NCBI RefSeq assembly: GCF_023333585.1
Contig: NZ_JAIQZN010000019.1
Span: 1-64,000 of the forward strand
Origin: Argonema antarcticum A004/B2
Lineage (GTDB): Bacteria > Cyanobacteriota > Cyanobacteriia > Cyanobacteriales > Aerosakkonemataceae
DNA: 64,000 nt
Direction: 5' to 3'
Part shown: positions 8,869-17,425 of the stretch, piece by piece
How positions within the stretch are numbered: the first letter of the stretch is position 1
Layout: every line of letters starts with the position of its first letter
Program-made: the position numbers and the translations under genes
The notes under the pieces: model-generated
What the model was told of the DNA's origin: nothing
The model's input: the letters and a program-made list of their open reading frames with translations, nothing else
Database searches by the model: none

Positions 8869-9420
8869 CTATATCTTTTGGATTAAAAAAGAAACAATTA
8901 ATATTAATGTTTGACTATAAACATTAGCTATAAGAAGGCTTTTTGATTTGTTGCGCTCAAGATAATGGTCAATATTTTCTCGTTTAACAGTATTTTTTCT
9001 ACCAGAATCAGAGTTAAAAATAATTGCTTCGTCATTTTTACTGATTGAGTTTAAGTTCATTAAAAGCTCTAGGACTATAAATTCAATTAAAATAATTAAT
9101 AAAAATATTAATAAGCTGAATAACCATAAATCAAAAAACATTATAATTAACGGTAATCCTGATGAGGTAGCGAAATTACCAAACAGAATAAAAATTATCA
9201 ATTTCTTTTGCCAATCTAATGGAAGTAATGGGTGAAAACAAAAGAAAATTAACCAACCGACTATGGTAGAAATTAAGTTAAGAGATGCTGAATACTCTAT
9301 GCTAATTTTACGGGGTATAATCATTCTTTTTTGGATAATAAATGCTTCTACAGCGATCGCAATCAGCAAAAATAAAATTTGGAACATAATTGCCCGCAAA
9401 GGCAACACAGTTACCAGCAT
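8869..9420 (-). CDS. fraC: FraC-like filament integrity protein
   Basis: This 183-residue membrane protein has three strong hydrophobic helices in the first 115 residues (LPLRAIMFQILFLLIAIAVE, LNLISTIVGWLIFF, and a long one near 95-118). A charged cytoplasmic loop and a final C-terminal helix follow. The PLRAI-FQ-LFLLIAI-VEA start and LNL-S-IVGWLIFF match FraC as I recall it. FraC is a septal protein required to keep filaments whole. The start is supported by AAGGAGCATTT directly before the ATG. It is the first gene of the fraC-fraD-fraE operon. Confidence 0.8.
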   Translation of the reverse strand: MLVTVLPLRAIMFQILFLLIAIAVEAFIIQKRMIIPRKISIEYSASLNLISTIVGWLIFFCFHPLLPLDWQKKLIIFILFGNFATSSGLPLIIMFFDLWLFSLLIFLLIILIEFIVLELLMNLNSISKNDEAIIFNSDSGRKNTVKRENIDHYLERNKSKSLLIANVYSQTLILIVSFLIQKI

Positions 9421-9588
9421 AAATGCTCCTTGAAATCAAAAGGATTTGGGGTAATTTAAAATTTTAGATTTTAGATTGCCAATTTAATAAATCTCAAATC
9501 TAAAATTGTTTGGACTGTCATTTTCACGTAATCAATGACATCATTATCTATATAGTACTTATTCACCATAGGCTCGACTACTGAAAAT

Positions 9589-10722
9589 ATGACTAGAACC
9601 GGAATAGGCATTCGCACGGCTCAGATGCGTTTGGAACGTATAGTCGGACAAATCCACGTCTACGATGGCGTAGGTAAAGGAAAATCCAGAGCAGCTTTGG
9701 GGGTGGTTTTGCGATCGATCGGGCTAGGTATTAATGCAAAAACGCACAATAGAGTATTGCTACTGCGTTTTCTCAAAGGCCCAGGACGAATATATGATGA
9801 AGATGGAGCGATCGCAGCGTTACAGCAAGGCTTTCCCCATCTAATAGACCAAGTTCGCACAGGAAGAGCCGAATTTTTCGGGCCTGATGAAATTGTCCGC
9901 TTTGACAGACTAGAAGCGCAACGAGGTTGGGACGTAGCAAAAGGTGCGATCGCTTCCGGCTTGTATTCAGTCATCGTCTTAGACGAACTCAACCCACTGC
10001 TAGACTTAGGTTTGCTACCAGTCGATGAAGTTATCCATACCCTAAAGCATAAACCAGAGGAGTTGGAAATCATCGCCACAGGTAGAGCAGCACCGCCAGC
10101 ACTGCTTGCGATCGCAGATTTGCATTCGGAAATGAAACCCCACTACCATCCAATCGCCATAGAACAAGGAATCGAGGGTATAGAAATTTATACTGGTGCA
10201 GGTAAAGGAAAATCTACAAGCGCCTTGGGTAAAGCCTTGCAGGCGATCGGCAGAGGCATTAGTCAGGATCGGTCACACCGCGTTTTAATCTTACAATGGC
10301 TTAAAGGTGGCTCTGGCTATACAGAAGATGCTGCGATCGCCGCCTTGCAGCAAAGCTACCCCAATTTAGTCGATCATCAACGGTGTGGAGGGGATGCGAT
10401 CGTTTGGCGCGGACAGCAGCGAGAGATAGACTATGTAGAAGCAGAACGAGGCTGGGAAATTGCCAGAACTGCGATCGCCTCCGGTCTATACAAAACCATT
10501 ATCCTCGATGAACTCAATCCCACCGTTGACTTAGAACTACTACCCCAAGAACCGATCGTACAAGCACTCCTGCGTAAACCCCGCGATACCGAAATAATTA
10601 TCACAGGTCGATGCCTCAATACGCCTGCTTATTTTGACCTCGCTAGCGTTCACTCCGAAATGATTTGTCACAAGCACTATGCCGATAAAGGCGTAGAACT
10701 CAAACGAGGAGTAGATTTTTAA
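9589..10722 (+). CDS. tandem CobO/BtuR-like cob(I)alamin adenosyltransferase family protein
   Basis: The 377 residues form two homologous P-loop domains (about 17-190 and 195-372). Each has a Walker A of the CobO/BtuR type (DGVGKGKS at 26-33; TGAGKGKS at 202-209), a Walker B-like LDELNP strand and a final ATGR or ITGR loop. CobO-type enzymes transfer adenosine from ATP to corrinoid cobalt. Single-domain enzymes are about 200 residues and dimerise, so this is a covalent pseudo-dimer. The conserved His/Arg pattern of the active site is not complete, so another function is possible. Divergent from fraC; no cobalamin riboswitch was seen upstream. Confidence 0.8.
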   Translation: MTRTGIGIRTAQMRLERIVGQIHVYDGVGKGKSRAALGVVLRSIGLGINAKTHNRVLLLRFLKGPGRIYDEDGAIAALQQGFPHLIDQVRTGRAEFFGPDEIVRFDRLEAQRGWDVAKGAIASGLYSVIVLDELNPLLDLGLLPVDEVIHTLKHKPEELEIIATGRAAPPALLAIADLHSEMKPHYHPIAIEQGIEGIEIYTGAGKGKSTSALGKALQAIGRGISQDRSHRVLILQWLKGGSGYTEDAAIAALQQSYPNLVDHQRCGGDAIVWRGQQREIDYVEAERGWEIARTAIASGLYKTIILDELNPTVDLELLPQEPIVQALLRKPRDTEIIITGRCLNTPAYFDLASVHSEMICHKHYADKGVELKRGVDF

Positions 10723-10727
10723 TTATA

Positions 10728-10782
10728 GCTAGGGACTAGGGGCTAGGGGCTAGGGGCTAGGGAAGAGGGAAGAGGGAAGAGG
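10728..10782. repeat. heptanucleotide tandem repeats (GGGGCTA, GGGAAGA)
   Basis: About four GGGGCTA units are followed by GGGAAGA units. This is the cyanobacterial short tandemly repeated type. Related arrays occur at 14769-14824 and, on the other strand, at 52036-52100. Confidence 0.85.
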
Positions 10783-10869
10783 TTACTCCGTAAGGGATTA
10801 TGGACTTCATGTAACAGTTGGAGTTGGCTTAATCGCCCTGGCGGTTGCTATAGTTTTGGGTTATAAACT

Positions 10870-10898
10870 AAAAAAATCCCTGGCTGCAAGCCAGGGAG
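10870..10898 (-). terminator. Rho-independent terminator of the PEP-CTERM gene
   Basis: A GC-rich hairpin (CCCTGGCT / AGCCAGGG, loop GCA area) is followed on the minus strand by seven T. It lies about 45 bp past the stop of 10941-11783. Confidence 0.8.
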
Positions 10899-10940
10899 AT
10901 TTTAGTTCGCTTCATGAACTAAAAAATTGCCTTTTCTAGC

Positions 10941-11783
10941 TCAAGCGTCGTTACTTTTATTTGGCACAGCCAAAAGCGTCAGCTTGGCATTTTGTTGGCG
11001 TTGACGTTTCAACATTAAACCGATACCGCACAAGCCAAATACTAACAGACCGCTCACCGTATCTGGTTCGGGCACCTTCGTCGGCTCGACAGATTCTACC
11101 ATAACCACCAAGTCATTAAAGTCGCTGTCGGAATTACCACCTACACGCAACAAATCCTCAAAAGCAATGATAAACTCGTTATCTGTAAATGTCCCCGCGC
11201 TCTTACCGGGAATCTGAAGTTTAGTCTGATTGTTGCCCTGATAAACCACAGCCTGTTGAGAGCCGTTCTGGTTGCGGCCATTCTCAGTATAGAAAACTTG
11301 GCCGTCTTGTCTTTCTAAGTAAAAACCGAAAACGTTGCCAAAGTCCTCATAGTCTGCCGAAGTAAGGTTTCCCGTGTAACCTGGTAAAAAACCCTTGGTG
11401 ATCACCGAGAGGTCGCCGTCGTTGTAGCTCACCAAAGCTTGATCCGACACATCATTAGCGCCGCCAAAAAGTTGAGCTTTGACGCCGCTTGAATTGTATA
11501 TCCCGAACTTATTAGTGGAGGCAAAACCTGCAATCTCGAACATGAAGGTGGCTACAGATCCGCCACTGGCAGTGTTCGTGAACAGATCGTAACCTGTTTG
11601 ACCTCCTACTGTATCGATGTTTGGCCCACTTTTAGTGAGGTTGTTCAACTGCTCTTGGAGCGATTTACCTGGCCCATCGGAAGAAGTACCGAAACTAACG
11701 GCTCCCGCTGAAGCGCCGGAAGAGATCGTTGTGCCTAGAGCGATACACGCTATTGCTGCCGTCTGAGTCAAGAATTTTTTCAT
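10941..11783 (-). CDS. secreted DUF4114 protein with PEP-CTERM sorting tail
   Basis: The 280-residue protein begins with a signal peptide (KKFLTQTAAIACIALG, cleavage near ASA-GAV). A DUF4114-like segment follows (FEDLLRVGGNSDSDFNDLVV, with the acidic DSDFND calcium-type motif). It ends with VPEPDT, a hydrophobic helix and the basic KRQRQ tail, the PEP-CTERM signal handled by exosortase and typical of envelope or extracellular proteins. The start at 11783 is chosen because AGAGGAAG lies just before it; an upstream Met at 11819 would bury the signal peptide. A terminator follows at 10870-10898. Substrate or partner is unknown. Confidence 0.85.
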   Translation of the reverse strand: MKKFLTQTAAIACIALGTTISSGASAGAVSFGTSSDGPGKSLQEQLNNLTKSGPNIDTVGGQTGYDLFTNTASGGSVATFMFEIAGFASTNKFGIYNSSGVKAQLFGGANDVSDQALVSYNDGDLSVITKGFLPGYTGNLTSADYEDFGNVFGFYLERQDGQVFYTENGRNQNGSQQAVVYQGNNQTKLQIPGKSAGTFTDNEFIIAFEDLLRVGGNSDSDFNDLVVMVESVEPTKVPEPDTVSGLLVFGLCGIGLMLKRQRQQNAKLTLLAVPNKSNDA

Positions 11784-12083
11784 AACTTCCTCTGGTTTTT
11801 TAAACGAAATTTGGAACATGGCGATCGCACTTATTCTGATTCGGCAAACGCCATCACCGTAGATCCCACATCAGTAAAATCAAGTGCTTTAACTAAGAAT
11901 CAAAACGAAATAGACCTTTTTCGGAGCGAACACCCAGATTATACGGAACGCTTGACCATATATTTATAAGTCAAAACTGTTATTGCCTACGTTTTTATGC
12001 GTGTATCTGGTTCGCTCTCTCCTATTTAGATTAACCTCACCGTATTTATACTAGCACTACTTTACCGATCGACTTTACCCAGA

Positions 12084-14756
12084 CTAGGCGATCGCACTCC
12101 GCACTAAAATGACTGTGCAATTGCAACCGCGAGCGATCGCTTCTGGAATATTTCCTCTAATCGCCTGCTGCAACATCCCCTCCCGACTGGCACCCAAAAC
12201 AATCACATCGCATTGTTCCTTCTCGGCCAAATCGATCGCAGCCTCCGGGACAGAACGCCCGCAAACAGGTGCAATAATTACGGGACATCTGATTTTGCGG
12301 CGCAGAAAATGAGCGGCTTGTTCTAGCTCATCAGTATTTGATAGAGTTTGAGAAGGTAGAAAAACTTGAGTAAGTCTGATTTCACTGCGATCGGACAAAC
12401 TACACAAAGCAGGTAACAGTTGAATTGCTTGTTGAGCATTCGGGCCACCAGCCATCGGCACCAGCCACCGATTCCATTCGAGAGGAGAGTTTCTATGTAT
12501 ACTTTCTCCCATTCCAGGACTTCCCCACTCTCCCACTCCCCCACTCTCCCGCTCCCCTCCCAATTTCACCAGTATCACGTCGCAAGAAGCTTGGCGGATG
12601 ATTGTATCAACCACACTGCCGAAGATGCGGCCAGGGGTAGGCGGCTCCGCATTCCAGCCCATTACAATCAAATCTATATGTTCTTGTTTAATTGTTTCCA
12701 AAATCGCCTGAGCCGCATCGTGGGCAACCCTTACCTGCGTATGAACCGACAACCCCAACTGACGTCCCAAAATTTCCGCCTGACGCAGTAAACGACGGCT
12801 TTTGGCAGTCCGCACAGATGTTTCGGATGGAGAACTGTGGCGGGGTGCCAGCATTACTTGGAGACACTCTAATTCATAGTCCCGATTCAGAGCAATAGCA
12901 CCTGCCAATCGTAGCAGCGATGGTGCCGTTTGGGGATTAGCCAGAGGCACCAGCAAACGTCCTTTCCCCACAGCGGGCGATCGCGTTTGATACACTACAT
13001 AAGATATTTCCGGCCTAGAGGCTATCCCCTTACCTTCCATTTGGTCTGCCTCTGCCCGAATAATATCGGCACGAGTAATAATTCCAATCAGCTTTCGACC
13101 TTCAATCACTGGTAATCGGCTGAGTTGATATCGATTTAAAAGATAAAGTACATCTGCCAAAGAAGCTTTCGGGCCGATCGTCACTGGTTGCGCCGTCATA
13201 ATTTTTGACAGTGGTGTATTCCCCGATAACTGAAGTTGACCCATTTTGGCAAGGTCTGTCTGAGTGACAATGCCAATCAGCTTGCCATCGTCTACCACCG
13301 GAAAGCCACGATGATGAGAACGGGAGAATGCCTGCACAACTTCATCGAGAATCATTTGGCTACTTAGAGTCTCCACCCGTCGCTGCATCACATCTAGCGC
13401 TTTGATCTCTCCTAAAATTCCTCCTTTGGGCGTTTCTTTGTCTAAATAAATGCCATTCCACTCCAGCAATTGGTCATAAAGAGATCTGGGCGCGATCATT
13501 TCAGCGACTAAATAAGAGGTCACCGAGGCAATCATTAACGGTAGCACCAGATCGAAATTGGTTGTCATCTCAAACACGATCACGATCGCTGTAATCGGCA
13601 CCTTGGAAACCGCGCTAAAAAAGGCTCCCATTCCCGCTAACGCATAGGTAATTGGTGTACCCAATCCCAGGAAATGGCTTGCTAGAAGTCCCACCAGATA
13701 ACCCAAAGCCGACCCCAAAATTAAAGAGGGAGCGAACAATCCTCCCGGTGCTAAGGAGCCAAAGGCAATTAGCGTTAAAATGAACTGAGCTGCAAAAGCG
13801 ATCGCCGCCATCTGCCAAGTAGCATCGCCGTTGAGCAAAAACTCTCGCAGTCCCGTGTTATCCCGAAAGCTATCCGGCAAAAGCGCGATCGCCATTCCAG
13901 AAACCAGCCCTGCCAGCCCGATTCGCCAAGGCAACCCTATACGGATAGTACGTTTGTAGAAAGCCAGACTGACAAAAATACCGCGACAAAACAGCGCCCC
14001 AAAGATACCAGCCAATATTCCCAACACCAAATAACAGGGAATCTCTGGCATAGAAAAGCTAATTTGAACCGCAGTAGAACCCAGGTCTGGGCCGAAGCTT
14101 TGGGAAGAATTGAGATTTAGGCTGCGACCGCCTAACAGCCGGGAAACTACCGCACCGATAAAGGAAGCCAAGATAGCAGTGCCAAGGGTGAAGCCAGAGA
14201 CATCGTGTAAAAGTTCTTCTACCACAAACAGGACACCTGCTAGAGGTGCGTTGAAAGCAGCAGCCAATCCAGCACCCGCACCAGCAGCAATCATCTGGCG
14301 TCGGTGATCCGGGGAAGTGGGAAGCCAGCGACTGAGTTGAGCCGCCAATGCAGCCCCCACCTGTACGGTTGGCCCTTGCCGCCCTACTGTTAGGCCCGAA
14401 CCCAGCGCGATCGTGCTGCTGACTAACTTTACAAATGCGACCCGCCAAGAAAGTTCTATGGGCACTCCAGCGAGTGCAGCTTTGACGTTAGGAATACCGG
14501 AACCTGCCGCTTCCGGTGCTAGGCGTTCTACCAGTAAGCCCGCTGCGAAACCAAAGCAAAGTCCGATCGCCGGTAGTACTAAGTAGGGCGGGTAATTGGA
14601 GGAGATCTGAACCCTCATGGTTCCCAATGTACCCACCCCAACTTTCAGCAAGACTGATGCCAAACCTGCAACTAAACCAATTAAGCAAGCTTCTGCGATC
14701 GCCAGTCGTCGTCTGGGCCGCAATATCTGCCGTAGGCGCTTCGGGATAGTGGGCAT
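12084..14756 (-). CDS. ClC-type chloride channel/transporter with CBS pair and two USP domains
   Basis: The protein has 890 residues. The ClC membrane domain (about 20-430) has GSGIPNVK (86-93), GRQGPTVQ (125-132), the PLAGVLFVVEE proton-glutamate region, GGLFAPS and a C-terminal RSLYDQLLE with the conserved Tyr. In most transporters the second motif is GREGP; here the gating Glu is Gln127 (codon CAA). Two CBS domains follow (about 450-575), then two universal-stress-protein domains (about 597-735 and 760-888). The USP linker is encoded by a heptad repeat (12521-12560). The gene is monocistronic, divergent from purM. The missing gating Glu suggests altered or uncoupled chloride flux, which is inference. 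Confidence 0.9.
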   Translation of the reverse strand: MPTIPKRLRQILRPRRRLAIAEACLIGLVAGLASVLLKVGVGTLGTMRVQISSNYPPYLVLPAIGLCFGFAAGLLVERLAPEAAGSGIPNVKAALAGVPIELSWRVAFVKLVSSTIALGSGLTVGRQGPTVQVGAALAAQLSRWLPTSPDHRRQMIAAGAGAGLAAAFNAPLAGVLFVVEELLHDVSGFTLGTAILASFIGAVVSRLLGGRSLNLNSSQSFGPDLGSTAVQISFSMPEIPCYLVLGILAGIFGALFCRGIFVSLAFYKRTIRIGLPWRIGLAGLVSGMAIALLPDSFRDNTGLREFLLNGDATWQMAAIAFAAQFILTLIAFGSLAPGGLFAPSLILGSALGYLVGLLASHFLGLGTPITYALAGMGAFFSAVSKVPITAIVIVFEMTTNFDLVLPLMIASVTSYLVAEMIAPRSLYDQLLEWNGIYLDKETPKGGILGEIKALDVMQRRVETLSSQMILDEVVQAFSRSHHRGFPVVDDGKLIGIVTQTDLAKMGQLQLSGNTPLSKIMTAQPVTIGPKASLADVLYLLNRYQLSRLPVIEGRKLIGIITRADIIRAEADQMEGKGIASRPEISYVVYQTRSPAVGKGRLLVPLANPQTAPSLLRLAGAIALNRDYELECLQVMLAPRHSSPSETSVRTAKSRRLLRQAEILGRQLGLSVHTQVRVAHDAAQAILETIKQEHIDLIVMGWNAEPPTPGRIFGSVVDTIIRQASCDVILVKLGGERESGGVGEWGSPGMGESIHRNSPLEWNRWLVPMAGGPNAQQAIQLLPALCSLSDRSEIRLTQVFLPSQTLSNTDELEQAAHFLRRKIRCPVIIAPVCGRSVPEAAIDLAEKEQCDVIVLGASREGMLQQAIRGNIPEAIARGCNCTVILVRSAIA
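12521..12560. repeat. CCCACTC-type heptad repeat inside the ClC gene
   Basis: Degenerate units of CCCCACT and CCCACTC encode the linker GERESGGVGEWGSPGMGE between the two USP domains. The same kind of repeat is intergenic elsewhere, for example at 16009-16031. Confidence 0.75.
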
Positions 14757-14768
14757 AATTTTATGAGG

Positions 14769-14824
14769 GTCTAGGGAAGAGGGGCTAGGGGCTAGGGGCT
14801 AGGGGCTAGGGAAGAGGGGGGGGA
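14769..14824. repeat. GGGGCTA heptad repeat
   Basis: Four to five GGGGCTA units are followed by a G-run. It lies between the divergent ClC gene and purM and is of the same family as 10728-10782. AAAATCT-type units follow at about 14836-14865. Confidence 0.8.
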
Positions 14825-14947
14825 AAAGCGTAAGTCCTAAATCTAAAATCTAAAATCTGAAATTCCCCTAGCCCCTAGCGGGTAGAATACATCGTGCAGT
14901 GATATGCAGTTAAGTACACGGTGGCGTAGCGGGCTAGAGCTTTAGTT

Positions 14948-15976
14948 ATGGATTATCGAGAAGCAGGTGTTGATGTTGAAGCGGGTCGTGCTTTTGTGGA
15001 GCAAATCCGCAACTTGGTGCATCGCACCCATAGACCTGAAGTGATCGGCGGACTGGGTGGCTTCAGCGGTTACTTTCAGTTGCCGGGGGGGTTTAAGGAA
15101 CCTGTTTTGGTTTCAGGTACAGATGGCGTTGGCACGAAGCTAAAACTGGCTCATGACCTCAACCGTCATAATACAGTTGGGATTGATTTGGTGGCGATGT
15201 GTGTGAACGATGTTCTGACATCCGGGGCAGAACCTCTGTTTTTTCTGGACTATTTAGCTACTGGGGAACTCAATCAAGCGGAACTGACCCAAGTGGTTGC
15301 CGGTATTTCTGAGGGATGTCAGCTGGCTGGCTGTACGCTGTTGGGAGGCGAGACGGCTGAAATGCCTGGATTTTATCCAGCGGGTGTGTACGATCTAGCT
15401 GGGTTTTGTGTAGGCATTGTAGAAAGGAGTCAGCTGCTCGATCGATCTCAGGTGCAAGTTGGGGATATTGCGATCGGGCTAGCTTCTTCTGGTGTCCACA
15501 GTAACGGTTTTAGTTTGATTCGCAAAATTGTCGATCGCTATAAATTAAGCTGGACCGATCGTCCAGAATTGTTGGGGGGCCAAAGCTTAGGGGAAGTTTT
15601 GCTGACGCCTACTCAAATTTACGTTAAGCCGGTTCTCGCCGCACTCACCGCCGGTCTTCAAATTCATGGTATGGCTCATGTAACTGGTGGGGGATTGCCA
15701 GAAAATTTACCCCGCTGTCTGGCTGAAGGCCAATCTATCCAGATTGACACTAGCACTTGGCCGCTTCCACCTATTTTTGACTGGATAGCTGCCGCTGGTG
15801 AGGTTAGTCCAAATGCTATGTTTAACACTTTCAACATGGGAATTGGATATATGTTGTTGGTGCCACCAGACGAAGCTAGTCAAGCTATCAACTGGTTTTC
15901 GTCCCATAATATACCCGCTTTTGCGATCGGTCACGCGATCGCTGGAGAGGGTGGCGTCCTCGGCCTACCAGATTAA
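14948..15976 (+). CDS. purM: phosphoribosylformylglycinamidine cyclo-ligase (AIR synthetase)
   Basis: This 342-residue enzyme of purine synthesis closes the imidazole ring of FGAM, using ATP, to give AIR in the cytoplasm. The family features are clear: [11 protein letters not shown] start, [21 protein letters not shown] (the Gly/Asp-rich loop), the [21 protein letters not shown] segment in the order VAMCVNDV then [10 protein letters not shown], and [11 protein letters not shown]. The length is normal for PurM. It is a core gene, and the fossil transposon island begins about 60 bp after its stop. Confidence 0.97.
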   Translation: MDYREAGVDVEAGRAFVEQIRNLVHRTHRPEVIGGLGGFSGYFQLPGGFKEPVLVSGTDGVGTKLKLAHDLNRHNTVGIDLVAMCVNDVLTSGAEPLFFLDYLATGELNQAELTQVVAGISEGCQLAGCTLLGGETAEMPGFYPAGVYDLAGFCVGIVERSQLLDRSQVQVGDIAIGLASSGVHSNGFSLIRKIVDRYKLSWTDRPELLGGQSLGEVLLTPTQIYVKPVLAALTAGLQIHGMAHVTGGGLPENLPRCLAEGQSIQIDTSTWPLPPIFDWIAAAGEVSPNAMFNTFNMGIGYMLLVPPDEASQAINWFSSHNIPAFAIGHAIAGEGGVLGLPD

Positions 15977-16008
15977 TGATGCTGTTGCCAATCAAACCTG
16001 GTCAAATC

Positions 16009-16031
16009 AAGGGGGGAGTGGGAGAGTGGGA
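16009..16031. repeat. G-rich heptad repeat at the island's left edge
   Basis: GGGAGTGGGAGAGTGGGA-type units lie between purM and the tnsB fragment, just where the missing transposon end would be expected. Confidence 0.5.
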
Positions 16032-16037
16032 CAATAG

Positions 16038-16362
16038 CCAGGATATACGGGGTCAAATGTACAAAAAAGACCAGAAGATGCGGAAAAATCAGCTTGCCTG
16101 ACGCTACGACAGTTAGAGCAGTATTTAGTCCGTTATATCGTTGACAACTACAACCAACGAATTGATGCTCGTATGGGCGACCGAACAAGGTTTCAACGGT
16201 GGGAATCTGGTCTGCTAGCTGTGCCACCTTTAATTGCAGAAAGAGATTTTGGATATCTACTTAATGAAGCAGTCTAGGCGAACGATTCAAAGGGGTGGCT
16301 ACTTACAATTTGAAAACTTGATGTATCGTGGTGAATATTTGGCAGGTTACGCCGGGGAAAGT
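16038..16362 (+). pseudogene. tnsB: tnsB fragment (type V-K CAST transposase)
   Basis: The translated frame gives PGYTGSNVQKRPEDAEKSA, LRQLEQYLVRYIVDNYNQ, DARMGDRTRFQRWESGL. After a one-base insertion at about 16263 it continues MKQSRRTIQRGGYLQFENLM and YRGEYLAGYAGES. This is the end of the integrase core and the beta-barrel region of the Tn7-like TnsB of cyanobacterial type V-K CRISPR-associated transposons (such as the Scytonema hofmannii element), recognised from memory. About 108 codons remain of roughly 580. The N-terminus, catalytic DDE residues and C-terminus are missing. It joins directly to tniQ by deletion. Confidence 0.85.
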
Positions 16363-16363
16363 G

Positions 16364-16615
16364 GGGATGAAGTTGGAACCGATTCGGCTGTGTGGGGCTT
16401 GTTATGCTGAGTCCCCTTGCCATAAGATTGAGTGGCAGTTTAAGACAACAACGGGGTGCGATCGGCATGGGTTGAGGTTGCTCTCTGAGTGTCCCAAGTG
16501 TGGGGCGAGATTTAAGGTGCCGGCGCTTTGGGTGGATGGGTAGTGTCAGAGCTGTTTTATGACATTTGCTGAGATGTTAAAGTATCAGAAGCCTATAGAA
16601 ATATTAAAAGAATAA
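16364..16615 (+). pseudogene. tniQ: tniQ fragment (type V-K CAST), nonsense-mutated
   Basis: The frame starts GMKLEPIRLCGACYAESPCH and continues KIEWQFKTTTGCDRHGLRLL, then ECPKCGARFKVPALWVDG. These are the zinc-finger repeats of the short TniQ of V-K CAST elements. A TAG at 16541 stands where Trp is expected. The frame continues past it as CQSCFMTFAEMLKYQKPI to a natural stop at 16613-16615. The N-terminal half is missing because a deletion joins tnsB to tniQ, in a different frame, within GAAAGTGGGGATG. Not functional. Confidence 0.85.
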
Positions 16616-16729
16616 ATTTGGCTTGCTGATATATCTACCAATTTAGATGAAGTTATTTTGCAATTACTTTACAAGCTAAACTTAGCTAATTTAGTATAGA
16701 TACTGATTAAGTAATTGCGAGTTTTGGAT

Positions 16730-17425
16730 CTATACTGAAGATGTATTAGTAGGAACTGAAGCAATTATTTTTAATAGTAAATGGTGACAACGAAATTCAG
16801 CAGGATATGATTTTCCTGATGGAACTACCCGCTGGTGATCTGAGGTTTTGTGGTCACGGTTTGGAAAATCTGGATGCTCGCTTAATGTGCATGGTACTTT
16901 GCTTGCAATATTGGTAAAAGCTTTGTTTGAATCACCAGAAAAAAGATAACCTAGCATTCCTCCTTGACTAGAAAATGGTGCATATCGGCAAGTTATAAAA
17001 TTTTCATTTATCTCTTTTATATATTCACCTACTGCCCCATCTGTTTTCAAAACCTTAGCTTCTAAAGGCCAGATAATCCTCTCATTAGAGATTAGATAAA
17101 ATGCAATATCATATTGTGGTGGTTGCGCTTGTGCTGATTGACTACTTTCTATTTCATAGACTTCATGTTGAACATCAAATGGCTCATCCCCCGTCATATT
17201 TTTGCGAATTCTGCGCTCAAGAGATTGAGTGATGCTCCTTTCTAACTGCTCCTCATTTCCATCAAAATTAATTTGTGATAAAAACTCAGAAACCAGCAAA
17301 TCATAGCCTTCCCAAACAAGTTTTATCAAAATTGATATTGCATCAGGATTCCATACTTTTGCTAATTCCACAAAATTACCTGTAATTGGATATCTCTTAT
17401 TAAAAATGTTTCCTTTTCTAGCCAC
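16730..17425 (-). CDS. PD-(D/E)XK nuclease-like partner of the methyltransferase
   Basis: The protein has about 231 residues. A QYDIAFYL strand followed by IIWPLEAKVLKTDG gives the D...ExK core of PD-(D/E)XK nucleases. The rest matches nothing I recognise. The start is taken as the GTG at 17425, which overlaps the methyltransferase stop (GTGGCTAG) and gives MARKGNIFNK; an ATG frame extends seven codons further upstream. The tight overlap indicates one restriction-modification-like unit, with this gene the likely cleavage subunit. It sits in the cargo position of the fossil transposon. Target specificity is unknown. Confidence 0.7.
   Translation of the reverse strand: MARKGNIFNKRYPITGNFVELAKVWNPDAISILIKLVWEGYDLLVSEFLSQINFDGNEEQLERSITQSLERRIRKNMTGDEPFDVQHEVYEIESSQSAQAQPPQYDIAFYLISNERIIWPLEAKVLKTDGAVGEYIKEINENFITCRYAPFSSQGGMLGYLFSGDSNKAFTNIASKVPCTLSEHPDFPNRDHKTSDHQRVVPSGKSYPAEFRCHHLLLKIIASVPTNTSSV

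Noticed and set aside
9421-9588. Cobalamin riboswitch before the CobO-like gene
   Set aside because: No B12-box-like conserved sequence or suitable stems seen.
10790-10931. Hydrophobic plus-strand frame (VGVGLIALAVAIVLGYKL)
   Set aside because: No start codon, contains the terminator hairpin of the opposite gene; at most a remnant.
12323-12544. Minus-strand 73-residue frame starting MGEWESGE
   Set aside because: Shadow frame of the heptad repeat in the ClC gene.
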